Source: Eleusine coracana subsp. coracana
Lineage: Eukaryota; Streptophyta; Magnoliopsida; Poales; Poaceae
Assembly: GCA_032690845.1 (NCBI GenBank)
Contig: CM064433.1
Location: forward strand, 40,360,658 to 40,424,657
Direction: 5' to 3'
DNA: 64,000 nt
A program made the position numbers and the translations under genes. The notes beneath the pieces were generated by a model. The model did no database searches. It had not been told where the DNA came from and saw nothing but the letters and a program-made list of their open reading frames with translations. Positions within the stretch are counted from its first letter, which is position 1. Every line of letters starts with the position of its first letter. This document shows, in pieces, positions 33,922 to 46,163 of the stretch.

Positions 33922-36593
33922 CTAGCAAAGTACCCGTGCGTTGCTACGGGCTCTAAATTTATAGCAAATTTTAGGTATCCAAGTTGTCATTTATTCTACG
34001 GGCTTGCATGTGATTTTATTTTATGTATATTTAAAATAGCTTTGTATATAGAAATTATGGGTATATATATAGGTCGTGAGTTGCAACAGACATAAATTTT
34101 TTGAATATAAATACTATATGTTGTTACCACCAGGTTACATATATAATTTCCAGAGACGCTTAGAAATGCATCCGTTGCAAAAGCAATTCAATTTCTTTCA
34201 TTTTGAACAGTGCAAGGAGAATTTATTGGCTGGCAGCTCAATATATAGGCAACATAATCCAAATTGGTCTGACAAACTCGTTAAAGCTATATGATACAAG
34301 CTCTTGAAACACAACATTGTATTCTATCTTTAAGCAACCATAGTTCTGGAATTCCACACATGCACAAAATAAACTGACCACTATTCTGTCTCACAAAGAA
34401 TATGACAAAATTGATAAGAATTTTGCATAACATGGTAGGCATTTCATAGAGCAGAATGCCCCCATTGAAATTCTGCAGAACCACCACTATACCAAAAAGG
34501 GTTCAAGTGATTCTACAGCATCTACCGAGTATACAGTTGATGAAGCACTTCTGCATATGTTTGCAGAAGTATTTAGACTCGAATAGAGAGCCATTTGGTA
34601 TCGTTGCTTCCATTACTCATCCAAGATCCTTCGACTGGACATTACAGCAGACAAACTAAGCACATTCCATTTGTCATGCCTAGTGAAAAACAGTCCATTC
34701 AAATTTAGAGGAAAATCTCAGCCGACCAAGTCAATTCTCGGATTTGAATAAAAGCAAGTCAGAGCAAGTCAAGACTAAGCATTTAACATCCAGATGTATC
34801 TGCATGGCAATGATCAAAGTCAGGATGAACACATGTTGTCAAAAAAAAATTTGAGACATCATATCTTGTCAAATTTTTTTTGGGACATCATATCTTGTCA
34901 AATTATAAATGCTGCTATAGATGAAGTCCTGCTCATTTTTGCACCCTAGATTGCAAGAGGCACTGCACATATTTAAGACCTTATATCTGCATACCTTCAA
35001 CCTATACAAGTTCCAAAGATGATTAAACAAACATTAAGACCCTTTCATCAGCCAGAAAAATTTCAGATCTTAATTCAGTTCCATTGTACTTTTTGTAGAG
35101 CATTACCAGCTGTGATACTGACACAACATTAAAAGGTTCTTATCCACTCTAAGAGTTAAACCAAGGGGACGTTCCTCCTCCTGATCAATTGATCATAGAC
35201 CAACTGATCCATCTTTATTTCTACAAATAAAAAATCAAATTAGTGTGACATGAGACTCCTGATCAAAGTGTTACATAAATAAAAAAAGTAGGAACTTCCA
35301 GCTTCAGAAAAATTCTTCTATACATAAAACTCAACCCAGGGGTTTAGACCGACCCCATGGCATTACTAACTTCTTTTATACATGAACGATATTTAACTCT
35401 AATATACTTGGGCAATTTATCAAACATTTGAAGGGGAACACATCACAAAGTTGAAAGATAATAACTTACTTCTGACAGATGTACTTCCGTTCCTTGTTCT
35501 CTCACACAACATCATGTACACATGCACTACTAATTCTCGAACTGAATTACAGCAAGCAGTTAAAATGACAACAAGATTAGTGTTCACAGAGTCGACTGAC
35601 GAAAACAAGATCAATTATCCTTTTGAATGGAAAGTTTAAACAAACTACTACAACAACTATTCCCATTGCGCCCTGGATAGATTCAACCTCTAAAGTATTT
35701 CAAAACAGCACTCACGACTGAAATTGTACTCTTCTGTCCTAAAGAAAAACTGAAATTGTACTTTGACAGAACTCAATTGTAATTTGACAGTAAAATTCAG
35801 AATACTATATCTATCATTCTATCTACTATGGCGGGCAATTCATAGGCGCACCAACAACTAACTTCCAAGTTAGCAATACAAACAGGTACAATGGCTGCAA
35901 GTTGTTCACCGGCCCCACACCTTTGTTGTGGTGGCATACTTCTGACTATGCTTCCCAGTTCCCACAAAGCATTGTGAGGCACGTCGTAGTTCTGCAAGAA
36001 GATCTGGATGTCTGGCTGAAGTTCCCACAAAGAAAAACAGGCCCTTATGGCACAGCCCCTGGAACCACAAAATTGAATCAGAAATTCCCCCAAAATCCTC
36101 CCGAACCCACATCCCTGGATATAATCAAATAAACGTAGCTCACCAAGATGTGATTTTGCAGGAGAATCAGCGATGGGGCAACTGAACCACAGCGCGAGCT
36201 GAAGGTGATGATGCTTTTCGAACCGAGATGAAGGGGAAAAGGGAAGAGGACGTGGACGCCCGGCCGTCCAGTCGGGAACACGACCTTCAGCTAGTTCCTT
36301 TTCGCCTTGAACCGACTTCATGGCGACTCCTCTCCGATAAGGATGATGGTTGAGGCGCGAGTCTGCTTAGGATGAGGGCGATGGCGTCGAGAGGTGGCTG
36401 CTGCTGCGATCAACGACGGCTTGGGTTAGGGCTTGAGGACGGATCGACAATGTTGAAGCTGGAATCGTGAAATTGACCGGAGCAGAAGTTGTGGACCCAC
36501 ATGTCGGCACGGTTTGGAAAGAAGCGACACCACCACGCGGACGGCAGAAGTGGATGCTTTGACCACAATTAATAAGGTGTAGAGAAGTAGAGA
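33922..36593 (-). mobile_element. Minus-strand Helitron with gene-like cargo
   Basis: The 3' terminus on the minus strand is clear: CTAG at 33922-33925 next to host A at 33921, with hairpin CCCGT...ACGGG at 33933-33950. The proposed 5' terminus reads TCTCTACTTCTCTACACC on the minus strand from 36593, with host T at 36594. About 15 bp beyond, sequence shared with unit A begins. The right half contains a minus-strand gene-like segment with a leader, ATG and exon-like blocks, as expected of gene-capturing Helitrons. Confidence 0.55.
35797..36321 (-). CDS. Captured gene-like ORF in Helitron, unknown
   Basis: A 174-residue minus-strand ORF begins MKSVQGEKELAEGR below a CT/GC-rich leader (36322-36470). 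Within it, an acceptor-like CCAG near 36059 and a donor-like site near 36141 suggest a spliced alternative that switches to the frame reading KGLFFFVGTSARHPDLL (about 35906-36060). No domain was recognised in either frame. It is probably a fragment of a host gene carried by the Helitron. Confidence 0.35.
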   Translation of the reverse strand: MKSVQGEKELAEGRVPDWTAGRPRPLPFSPSSRFEKHHHLQLALWFSCPIADSPAKSHLGELRLFDYIQGCGFGRILGEFLIQFCGSRGCAIRACFSLWELQPDIQIFLQNYDVPHNALWELGSIVRSMPPQQRCGAGEQLAAIVPVCIANLEVSCWCAYELPAIVDRMIDIVF

Positions 36594-37491
36594 TAAGATA
36601 GGATAAGATTCTTGTTTGTAGTTTTTCTCCAATTCAAATTTGGTGCTAACAAATGATAGTTGACACACAGGACTTTCTGCTTGAGCTTTTCACCGAGAGT
36701 ACCTTCTGCTTGCGAGCAACCAAAGTCCTTAATCATCATTTGTTAAAACCAAGTTGGAGTCGAGCATGTTCCTCCACGTCTTTGTTCGTACGACAGCTGT
36801 CCTCTACTCGATAAAGAATTTTCTAGAATTAATTATGCATAACCACCGCGTGTGAATCAGAATAGTGTGGCAGCTGAAGGCATGCTGACATTTTTGCCTA
36901 GTCACCGGTGACCACCGCATTCACACACATTTACACTTGGTCGATAAATTATTATTTGATGACGTTCAGGCTTTGGCGTCTCTATCTAATTAATCGCATT
37001 ATATACGTTTACGCCGGTCCGACGTTCCGACATACCTACTACCGGTGGTGATCAAGGTCTGACGATCCCGTTCCTAAATGCATTACTGAATACTTAAGGG
37101 CCGAAGTTGGGGTTGCCGGCCTTTCTTTTCACAAGAACGCCATTTGCCGCCGCCGTCGTCGCTCATCCACACACGCACGCGGCCGCTGTCCCTGCCGTAG
37201 CTGACGCTGCGACAGGCCGCGTCTCGCAAGCACCTGCAAGCGCCGCAACCCCAAGACTCGCCAGCGCCGCCGCTCCAAGGACCCGCCAGCGCCGCTGCAT
37301 CTAGGACCTGTCCACCTCGAATCCGTCCGCCATCCTGCTGAAATCCGTCGCATCCAGGACCTGTCCAGCTCCAATCCATCGCCGTTCTGCTCCAAGGTCT
37401 CCAGGAGTCCAGGTATTGCTTCTGTGTTCCTCCATCCCGTCTTCCTTCATGGCGATTCTAATAGGACGTGCCATTCGCAACGGCGGCCACT

Positions 37492-37779
37492 CTGTTTTCA
37501 AAAGCGACCGCCTAGACCGTTTAAGCGCCGCTTAAGCGCTAGGCAGAGCTCTACCGTTTCGCTTTTAACTAAACTGTTAAAAAAGCATTTTATCCTATTT
37601 CTCTAATAATTATATGGTCATATGCTATATTTTTATTATTTTTGACATCTTTTTATATTTATTTAATAAAAGTACAAATGCTTAGTTCCGCCTAGAACCA
37701 CCTAGGATCGCTTAAGCATCGCTTAAGCGTTCGGAGGTGCCTGACCGCTCGCTTAGTTTATCCGCTTTTTAAAACATTT
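37492..37779. mobile_element. Small inverted-repeat element upstream of kinase 2
   Basis: The ends read GTTTTCAAAAGCG (left) and the complement of GTTTTAAAAAGCG (right). Both interior sides carry 'cttaagcgccgcttaagcg'-type palindromes. It is absent from the unit A counterpart. Such 'GCTTAAGCG' foldback repeats are common MITE-like sequences in grasses, as I recall. No target duplication is visible. Confidence 0.45.
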
Positions 37780-38744
37780 TGAATTACATTTTAATCCTGC
37801 TCTGTTCTATAATTGCTGTGTCAACACCGTACTCTACGGTGATCCAAAATTCCATTGTTAGTTTCATGAGCAGTCACTGCCTATCTCCGAAATGAAATTT
37901 TATTTATAACTTCTTAAAGACATAATTTTAGGTTCATGCCACAATTCCATACTACAATTTTCTCTTTCTAAACTTCAGTTACCATTGTCCTTCAGTGCTA
38001 CGTATATGGATAATGAGCCTACCAGACATGGAATCCTGGAGAGCATATTGCAAGATCCGAGTGCCAAACCATGTGCTCTATCATTACAAGAGTTAAGAGA
38101 TTTGACAAACAACTTTTCTGAGGATCGACTACTTGGAAAAGGTGGTTTTGCCATCGTATACAAGGTAATAACAACAAATAATATATATCCAGAGTAGGTT
38201 GTATTTTTCAAGTACATAAGTTGTGTCACTAGAGTTACTCTCCAATTTAATTAGGTTTCTGAACAGGGACTTCTACCAAATGGGGAAGCAGTTGCTGTGA
38301 AGGATCTTACAATGTCACATTTGCAGAAAAAACAATTCAAACGCGAGGTTGAAAATCTAATGAAAGTTCAACACAAAAATATAGTGCGTTTTCTGGGTTA
38401 TTGTTATGAATCAAGTCACCAGTACATGGAGTATGAGGCCAAACATGTTTTTGCAAAGTCATTGAAAATGTTGCTTTGCTTTGAGTATATGCCTAAAGGA
38501 AGCCTTGATAAGCATATCAATGGTATGTGATTTTACATTTACACCCGCCATAAAAGGCAGCCATGAGTTACATTCACTTTACTTAAACTAGTCCATCAAC
38601 CCTTAGTTCCCGCCTGGGATACTACTTCTTTACGCTTTATTTTCTCTGTCTCACTTAAATTGATGCAAGCTGGCATTGTATTTATTACACGTGATAGAAT
38701 TCAATAGATAGATCATATTCGATGTGAAAAACAAAATTTTCTTT

Positions 38745-40655
38745 ATTGCTAGTCTCCAAGCTTGAAGGAAGAAAAAAAATCACGGTTCCGGCACGTCTAT
38801 TGCTAGTCTCCAAGCGCTCCTATCCATAGCTAGCTCCTTAGGCATATCCCACGCCTTCAGGTCTCTCTTAACCGACTCGTCCCAAGTCAAGTTAGGTCGG
38901 CCTCTACCTCTCTTAACATTAGCATCTCTCTTTAGAACCCCACTACGCACCGGCACCTCCGGAGGCCTCCGTTGGACATATCCGAACCATTTCAACCGAT
39001 GTTGAACCAATTTCTCCTCGATAGGTGCCACTCCTATCCTGTCCCGGATATCTTCATTCCGTATTCGGTCTCTTCTTGTATGCCCGCAAAACCAACATAA
39101 CATACGCATCTCCGCTACACTCAGTTGTTGAACATGTCGTCTTTTCGTAGGCCAGCACTCAGCACTGTATAACATCGCCAGACGAATTGCCGACCTATAG
39201 AATTTACCTTTTAGCTTTTGTGGCACCCTCTTGTCGCATAGGACGCCGAAAGCTTGACGCCATTTCAACCAGACGGCTGAAATTCTATGCCTAACATCTT
39301 CAATGATGTCACCGTCCTTTTGTAACATCGATTCTAAATAACAAAACGTATCCTTCTTGGCCACCAATTGTCCATCAAGGCTAACATCTCCATCCTCATG
39401 TCTAGTCGTGCTAAACTCGCACATCATATACTCGGTCTTGGCCCTACTAAGTCTGAATCCCTTGCACTCTAATGTGTGCCTCCATAGCTCCAACTTCCTA
39501 TTAACCCCAGCCCTACTCTCATCAACTAACACCGCATCATCAACAAAGAGCATACACCAAGGGGCATCACTCTGTATTTCTCGTGTGACCTCGTCCATCA
39601 CCAGAGCAAATAAATAAGGGTTCAATGCTGATCCTTGGTGTAGTCCTATTTTAATCGGAAAGTCATTGGTGTCGCCATCACATGTCCGAACACACGTCTT
39701 CGTGTCCCTATACATATCCTTGATGAGGGTAATGTACTTAGTTGGGACTTTGTGCTTCTCCAAGGCCCACCACATGATATTTCTTGGCACTTTATCATAC
39801 GCCTTCTCGAGGTCAATAAAGACCATGTGTAAGTCCTTCTTTTGCTCCCGATATCTCTCCATCAATTGTCGCATTAAGAAAATCGCCTCCATGATCGATC
39901 TTCCAGGCATGAACCCAAACTGATTTTGCCTCACACTTGTCACTCTTCTTAGGCGATGCTCGATAACTCTCTCCCAGAGCTTCATCGTATGGCTCATCAA
40001 CTTAATCCCATGATAGTTAGTACAGCTTTAAACATCTCCCTTGTTCTTGAAGATCGGTACTACTATACTCCTCCTCCATTCTTCTGGCATCTTGTTTGAC
40101 CGAAAGATGAGGTTAAAAAGCTTAGTTAACCATAGTATGGCTCTGGCACCCAAGCATCTCCAGACTTCGATGCGGATACCATCAGGGTCCATCACTTTAC
40201 CACTCTTCATCCTCTTCAAAGCTTCCTCTATCTCTTCCTCTTGAATTCTCCTCATAAAGCGTCTGTTGTTATCATCAAATAAGTAATCCAACTCAAGGAT
40301 AGGACCCTCTTCCTCTCCATTAAACAACTTATCAAAGTACTCTTGCCATCTGTCCTTGATCTCCTCATCTCTCACCAGGAGTCGGTCTACCTCGTTCTTG
40401 ATACATTTGATTTGGTTGATGTCCCTCGTCTTCCGCTCACGGATCCTAGCCATCTGATAGATGTCCTTCCCCCCTTCCTTCGTGCCTAGTCGCTGATAAA
40501 GGTTGTCATATGGCTGACCCTTTGCTACACTCACTGCTTGCTTTGCAGCCCTCTTGGTTATTTTATAGCCTTCTATGTTGGCTGCACTCTTGTCAAGATG
40601 TAGACGCTAGAAATGCTCCTTCTTCTCCATGATAGCCCTTTGCACCTCATCATTC
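38745..40655 (-). mobile_element. RTE-type LINE, 5'-truncated, in kinase 2 intron 2
   Basis: Minus-strand ORFs 40028-40534 and 38780-40000 form one reverse transcriptase reading frame interrupted by a single TAA (40029-40031 region). Motifs include KSGKVMDPDGI, FMPGRS, LEKAYDKVPR, GLHQGSALNPYLF and LFVDDAVLVDE, followed by the C-terminal region with RRDRIRNEDIRDR. These fit the RTE clade. The endonuclease is missing (5' truncation). A run of eight A/T lies near the 3' end. An 18-bp direct repeat (tattgctagtctccaagc, 38744 and 38798) marks the 3' end. About 300 bp of intron present in unit A (14510-14815) is missing at the insertion site. Confidence 0.88.
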
Positions 40656-40659
40656 CAAC

Positions 40660-40984
40660 ATTATATATGTACTAAAGGAGAATAAATGAGAAATCACTCA
40701 TTTCACAAAAATGACTTTTTGTGAACTACTATATATATATATATATACATATATGGTCCTCCTATTTAACGTGCAGCGTGTTAAATAGTTATTTAGCACC
40801 CCGACCATAAATGTCCAATTGCAAACATAAAGGTTTGTCCATGACCATAAAACTTTGAATGTACAGCACCGCAACCGTAACATGTTTGACACCTTGACCA
40901 TAAAAAAATTCTTAGTGTGTCCTCCTAACCATAAATGTTCCACCCACAAGCATAAAATTTTACATGGCGCTGAATAGCTTATTT
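40660..40984. other. Shared intron sequence and small repeat, unit B
   Basis: 40660-40715 matches unit A 14815-14885. It is followed by a TA microsatellite (about 40727-40746), then AT-rich sequence with repeated 'gaccataaa/ccataaa' motifs at irregular spacing and 'atttaacac' at both sides, possibly a small MITE. No gene. Confidence 0.4.
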
Positions 40985-42717
40985 AACACCAGTCAGTTTT
41001 GCGCAGCCAAGCCCATCTGACACGAAGAGCTCTTTCGAGATTCTTCAGGTCTGACATATGCCAAGTCCCACCAACTCCTTTGGCCTCGTGAATTTGGGCC
41101 ATGCAATGAGGCAATGACCCCCATTTTCCTCCATTCGGCCATGCCAAAAAAGTTCCGCTTATACTTGTCTATGGCTTTGATAGCCCAAGTTGGGAGATCC
41201 AGAGCCATGGCATGATAGATGATGGTGGTGGTCATCACAAACTGAACCTTTTTTGTCCATCCTGCACGAGTCAGTATGTTAGTCTTCCCCCCTGGCAAGA
41301 GGTCGGCTAGGTGATCATTCAGAGGTTGAAGATAGGTCTTGGTTAACTTCTTGAGGGAGAGAGGCAACCCTAAATAGTTGATTGGAAATTCTATGAGCTC
41401 GCAAGGCAGGAGGTCCTGCAGCAACTCAACATCTTATGGTGCGCATTGGATGGGGCTACACTTCTCTTTTGCACGTTAGTGAGGAGGCCTGTGGCTATCC
41501 CAAACAGCTGCAACATCCTCATAGTTATATCAATGTCACTCGATTGGCCGGAGAACAACACCACATCATCGACATAGAGGGAGAGATGATGTTGAATCGA
41601 CTGAGAAGAGATGGGTTGTAGTAAGCCAGCTTCTGATGCATTCATAATCATGAAGTTCAACATGTCCATCACTAATACGAATATCATGGGAAAAAAGGGG
41701 ATCTCCCTGTCGTAGGTCACGCTTATGCAATATGAATTCACCCGGTGTACCATTCAGCAGCACTTGTGTGATTGAGGTAGTAAGCAACCAAGTCAACATG
41801 TCCCGGAAGATTCTTTCAAAACCAAGGCCCTAAATCACTTCCATCAAAAAAGCGCATGATACTGAATCAAATGCCTTAGAGATATCCAATTTTAGATGTT
41901 TGTTGGACCAACATAAAGTTATCTTGAATAAATCTCTCTTTTATGAAAGCACTTTGATTAGGAGAAACCATGCCATCATGTTTAGCCGCTAATCTATTGG
42001 CAAGGATCATCATGATAAGCTTTGCAAAGCTATGAATGAGGCTGATCGGCCGAAAGTCCTTTGCTTCGACTGCCCCATCTCTCTTTGACAAAAGTGTGAC
42101 AAAATAAGTGTTTAGGAACCTGAAATTTCTGAAATCCCTTCACCATACCGCCGAGATTGCTGCCATAATGTTGAGTTTGATTATTTGCATGCATATTTCT
42201 ATGAATGAGGCTGATCGGCTGAAAGTCCTTTGCTTCGACTGCCCCATCTCTCTTTGACAAAAGTGTGACAAAATAAGTGTTTAGGAACCTGAAATTTCTG
42301 AAATCCCTTCGCCATACCACCGAGATTGCTGCCATAATGTTGAGTTTGATTATTTGCATGCATATTTTGTAGAAATGACCCGTAAACCCACCAGGCCCAA
42401 GAGCCTTATCAAGTGGTAGCTGCTTGATAACATTCCACACTTATTCTTTGGAAATAGGAGCTTCCAAGCTACCCAAATCATGTCTCTATATACCGAGGGC
42501 TACAAGATCAAGAGTATTTTCTCTTTCCTTTGGAGTGTCTATTAGGTTTGTGTAGAAATCCAACAGATCCTGAGCCTTATCATCTTGAGATGCCACTACC
42601 CGATCATCCACCTTAAGCTTGGTAATGAAATTTTTTCTTTTCCGATGGCGGGCATGAAGATGGAACAGGCTAGTGTTAGCGTCACCCTCATGCAACAATG
42701 TGATGAGTTCACCACTC
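40985..42717 (-). mobile_element. L1-type LINE remnant in kinase 2 intron 2
   Basis: Broken minus-strand ORFs read in L1 ORF2 order. 42486-42715: pre-RT region (EGDANTSLFHLHARHR.KNF). 42030-42440: 'KALGPGGFTGHFYK' region and RPISLIHS motif. 41876-42091: 'NQSAFIKERFIQDN'. 41391-41799: YVDDVVLF catalytic motif. 40993-41424: 'INYLGLPLS' region and RT tail. Several frameshifts and stops; both ends are truncated. Its right end abuts the Copia relic at about 42718. Confidence 0.85.
42030..42366. repeat. 169-bp tandem duplication inside the L1 remnant
   Basis: The segment beginning 'ctatgaatgaggctgatcgg' at 42030 recurs at 42199 with only a few differences. It duplicates the RPISLIHS-coding region of the LINE and breaks its frame. 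Confidence 0.92.
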
Positions 42718-43240
42718 TTATGCGCAACAAGACCTGGCATCTTGTTTTGTATCCCAAAGGTGGCAATATAACGGATTGCAAGTAGGTGTTTAAAATTAAG
42801 AAGAAATCCAGTGTGATTGAGCGCTATAAAGGCATGTGTACTTGCTAAGGGATTTACACAACACTATGGTCTTGACCATGAAGTTATGTTCATTCCAGTA
42901 GTTCAGCAGCTACAATCCATCTGGTTCTTTCCATCGGTGTCACTCATTGGTGTCATCTTCGTTCGCTAGATGTTCAGAATGTGTTCTTGCATGGTGTTCA
43001 GGAGGAAGACATGTATATTAATTAACCTTCTAGCTATGAAGGTCCATTAAATCATCATCTTGTTTGCAAGCTGGATAAGTTGTTGTATGGTCTCAAATAG
43101 GCTCCACACGTGTAGTATTCACACCTGAGCTCTAAGCTTCAACTATTTTGTTTTGTTGCCTCCAAAGCTGACACTTTCTTTCCAATGGCGATGTCATGAT
43201 GTTTCTGCTCCTCTATGTTGATGATAGCATTGTTGTAAGT
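42718..43240 (+). pseudogene. Copia pol relic, unit B copy
   Basis: This matches 17930-18464 in unit A ('atgcgcaacaagacctgg', 'tgtatattaattaacct', 'gatgatagcattgttgtaag'). The right side is fused to sequence matching 19540 of unit A, so about 1.07 kb (RT end and RNase H) was deleted in unit B. Frameshifts and stops throughout. Confidence 0.8.
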
Positions 43241-45229
43241 TGTAGCCCAACTATAGCTCTCCTAGTGCCTCTATGTGAGAGAGGGTTATGCGGTCCCTTG
43301 ATTCCTTGACTACGTTATACAACATAAGTGTGAAATTTGAGAGGGCAATCATAGCCTAATTCCGATCTATGTTAGGAAATTAGCAAACAATGAAGGTAGA
43401 ATAAACCAAATGATAGTTTAGGGGATTATTCAAACTTTGGTCATACTTAGAGGGAGTAAAGTGGATTTTGTCCTTTTTTCTATATATTTTACATGAATGG
43501 TTCTATTCTACACATAAGTCTTCTCTTTGTATAGTTACATGTCTTGACTCTTGCACATTTTACACAATATCCTTTGCTTTTGACATATTTGGCAAAAATG
43601 TCCTCGGACGTAGCAATAGTGCGCCATACTACCTATTCACATTCATTTGGACACCAGATGACTCCTTGTTCATAAAGTGGTTGTGTGCTACTTTTTGAAT
43701 AGTGATTGGTATACACCAGATGATCTGATGGATCTCATTACATTATTTGCCAATGAATTTTTTAGTTGTTTTAAAAAGAGAATATATTGTAGTTATTTAG
43801 AATTGTTTCATGAGGTACAATAAATATAAATGTTTAATATTCAATATAAAGCCAAATTAAATTATTACCAACCCACAGGGAGCACAGCCGGCTGTGCTTA
43901 TTTGTGGCTGCCCTCATTTTGGTAAGTTAAGGTGCTCATGAGACAAGACAAATCATGCTTAAAATTTCTGGAAAGTTTCTTCTCCCGCACATTTCTATTT
44001 TTAGAAATTTTATCAAAACTATATCCCTAGATTTTTGTTAATATATATGCATAAATTTGTTCAGAACTTATATATATGCATGGATTTCAGAGTAGAATGC
44101 AAATTAGAGCAATTACATGCTTATACTCCAAAATACTACATTCAATTTGACATATGGCTGCTACACCCAGTCTGAGGGACTTAACTTTCATATCTTTGTG
44201 TTTTCTTGCTTCTCATTTTTGTGGGCACAAGCTTTCTGTCAAACCTAGATAAGTGGATAGGTCGATTCAAGTCATTGACAAATTTCATGCATATGCCAGA
44301 TGAATCTTGTGGATTTGATTGGCATGAGCGCTACATAATAATTAAAGGGATCTGTCATGGTCTTTATTACCTCCATGAGGAATGCCAACCATCTGGGTCT
44401 ATTATTCACTTGGATCTTAAACCTGAAAACATATTGCTCGATAAAAAAATGGTGCCGAAAATTGCAGATTTTGGAATATCAAAATTCTTCAGTGATCAGA
44501 AGCATGAAACTCTTGCCACGTCTGCTGTAGGCTCACTGTAAGTTCATTGCCCCAATTGCTCTTATGAGGAATTAATATTTGTTGTTTCCACATATATTTA
44601 TTGTTACTAGATTCATGCTTATGCTGCAATGCAGTGGTTACATGGCACCAGAATATGTAAGCGGCAACATAGTCTCAAAAATGGCAGACATATACAGTTT
44701 GGGTGTTATAATTATGCAGATTATAACAGGGCACAGGGTTAACGTCACATCTTGTGAGCACATTGTGGAATCTATAAGAATTTGAATTTAAATATTCAAA
44801 AGAAGGTCTTCTTGAAAGATATCATCACATTACTATCGCAATAATTTCTAATTCTAATTTTTGCAGGCACTTGAGAATTGGAGCAAGAGGATGGAGGCAA
44901 AAACAACAGTAACAGATTGTGAACAAATAAGAATCTGCCTTAAAATAGGCATCCAATGTATGGAGTTTAAAAAGGAAAACAGACCTTCAATAAAGGAAAT
45001 ACTTCAAGTACTTAATAGGTCGGAGGACATAAATAATAGATATGCCAATGACCAGGAAGATACATATAAGGTATATCAGTAAATCAATTATGAAAAGACC
45101 ATCAATTCACTTAGTGAGACCTGTTCGGATTCATATGACTAATTGCTAGCAACACATCCCAGCAGGAGGACTAATTATTAGCCAACTGGTAGGCTAATTG
45201 TTTTCTTGTTGTTAGCTAGAGGAATCCAA

Positions 45230-45830
45230 CTTGGTGCTGAATACAGTGTTGCATTATATACTAATGTAAGCTTACGGTTGTATAAATGTTTGAAATGATC
45301 AACTGATGGAGTGCAACAATATCCACGACAAGGAATCACAATGTAATAAAAAAGAGGCAACAATGGAGGAGATTGTCGAGGAAAGAATATTAATGGGAGA
45401 TGCTGATGATGGTCGGAACGGTTTTTCAGATGAGGTGGAATAGCGGATGCCAAACTGTACATTTGTATAACATGTTATTAAAAATATGGAATGACATTTG
45501 CGTTGCTACTTATTGCAGGAAATGCTTCAAAGCGTTAATGAAAAGCTATTAGGAGGAACAAGAAAAAACGAGGTAATGATGCTATTCACAATGTAATACA
45601 ATGTGAGCAATCACAAAGCATATAATCAGATTCTTTAAGATAATGAAAGAGTCTTTCATCCTCTGCGAGATCGCACACAGCATATATATAAAAATAAGTT
45701 AAGTCGTTCCAAGTTAGAGAGAGACTAGGTGAGGATGCATATGCTGCTAAGGATATTAAAAGACAGAACCACATATATGTTATCATATTTCCTAGGTTTC
45801 AGCCGATTGAAAGCTTTCAGCCGATGATGA
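45230..45830. other. Unit B-specific segment with exon-like pieces
   Basis: Present only in unit B, between sequences that are adjacent in unit A (about 21885-21895). It contains a short ORF starting MEEIVEERILMGDADD (near 45366) and an exon-like stretch at 45519-45572 (EMLQSVNEKLLGG) between an acceptor (TTGCAG) and a donor (GTAATG). I do not recognise a protein. It could be a captured fragment or a segment lost from unit A. Confidence 0.3.
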
Positions 45831-46163
45831 GTTACTTTGTATTTTGATTTTTCTTTTATAAGATTATCTGTATAAGACCCTTGCTAATTTTTCAGTCGCC
45901 TGAAATTAGTGACTTGTTTCCATGGACGCCTTGACATATCAGATTTGGATCAGTTGACCAGAAAGGCCATACAAAATAACAACTCTTTTTCTATAGTGAA
46001 CACAATTACAAATTCTGATGTGTACGTTGAATACATTACATAATCCTAGAGAGAAAAATGAAAACAAATGATTCAACTCGTGTCAGTAGGAAATCTGTTG
46101 TTATACATATATGAACCACAACTAGTTCAAATCTTTTTGTCCATCAGATGCGGACAAAACCTC

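Larger units (their letters stand above)
38006..45082 (+). pseudogene. Receptor-like cytoplasmic kinase 2, one splice donor lost
   Basis: Exon counterparts are 38006-38164, 38267-38522, 44300-44537, 44635-44773 and 44867-45082. Joined they would give 335 residues, close to kinase 1, with catalytic loop HLDLKPENIL and KIADFG. Differences: glycine loop reads GKGGFAIVYK (last Gly to Ala); two codons are missing in exon 2; ten residues are added near the C-terminus. The donor after exon 4 is AT (tct|ataagaa, 44774-44775) where kinase 1 has GT. Read-through meets a stop after three residues (44783-44785) and removes the end of the C-lobe. Exons 1-3 keep GT-AG sites. It may make a truncated kinase or use a cryptic donor, and is probably decaying. 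Intron 2 (5.8 kb) holds two LINEs. Confidence 0.75.

Noticed and set aside
36836..37410. Coding exon upstream of kinase 2
   Set aside because: The conserved block has different frames and stops in the two units and no N-terminal domain known for this kinase type; treated as 5' UTR.
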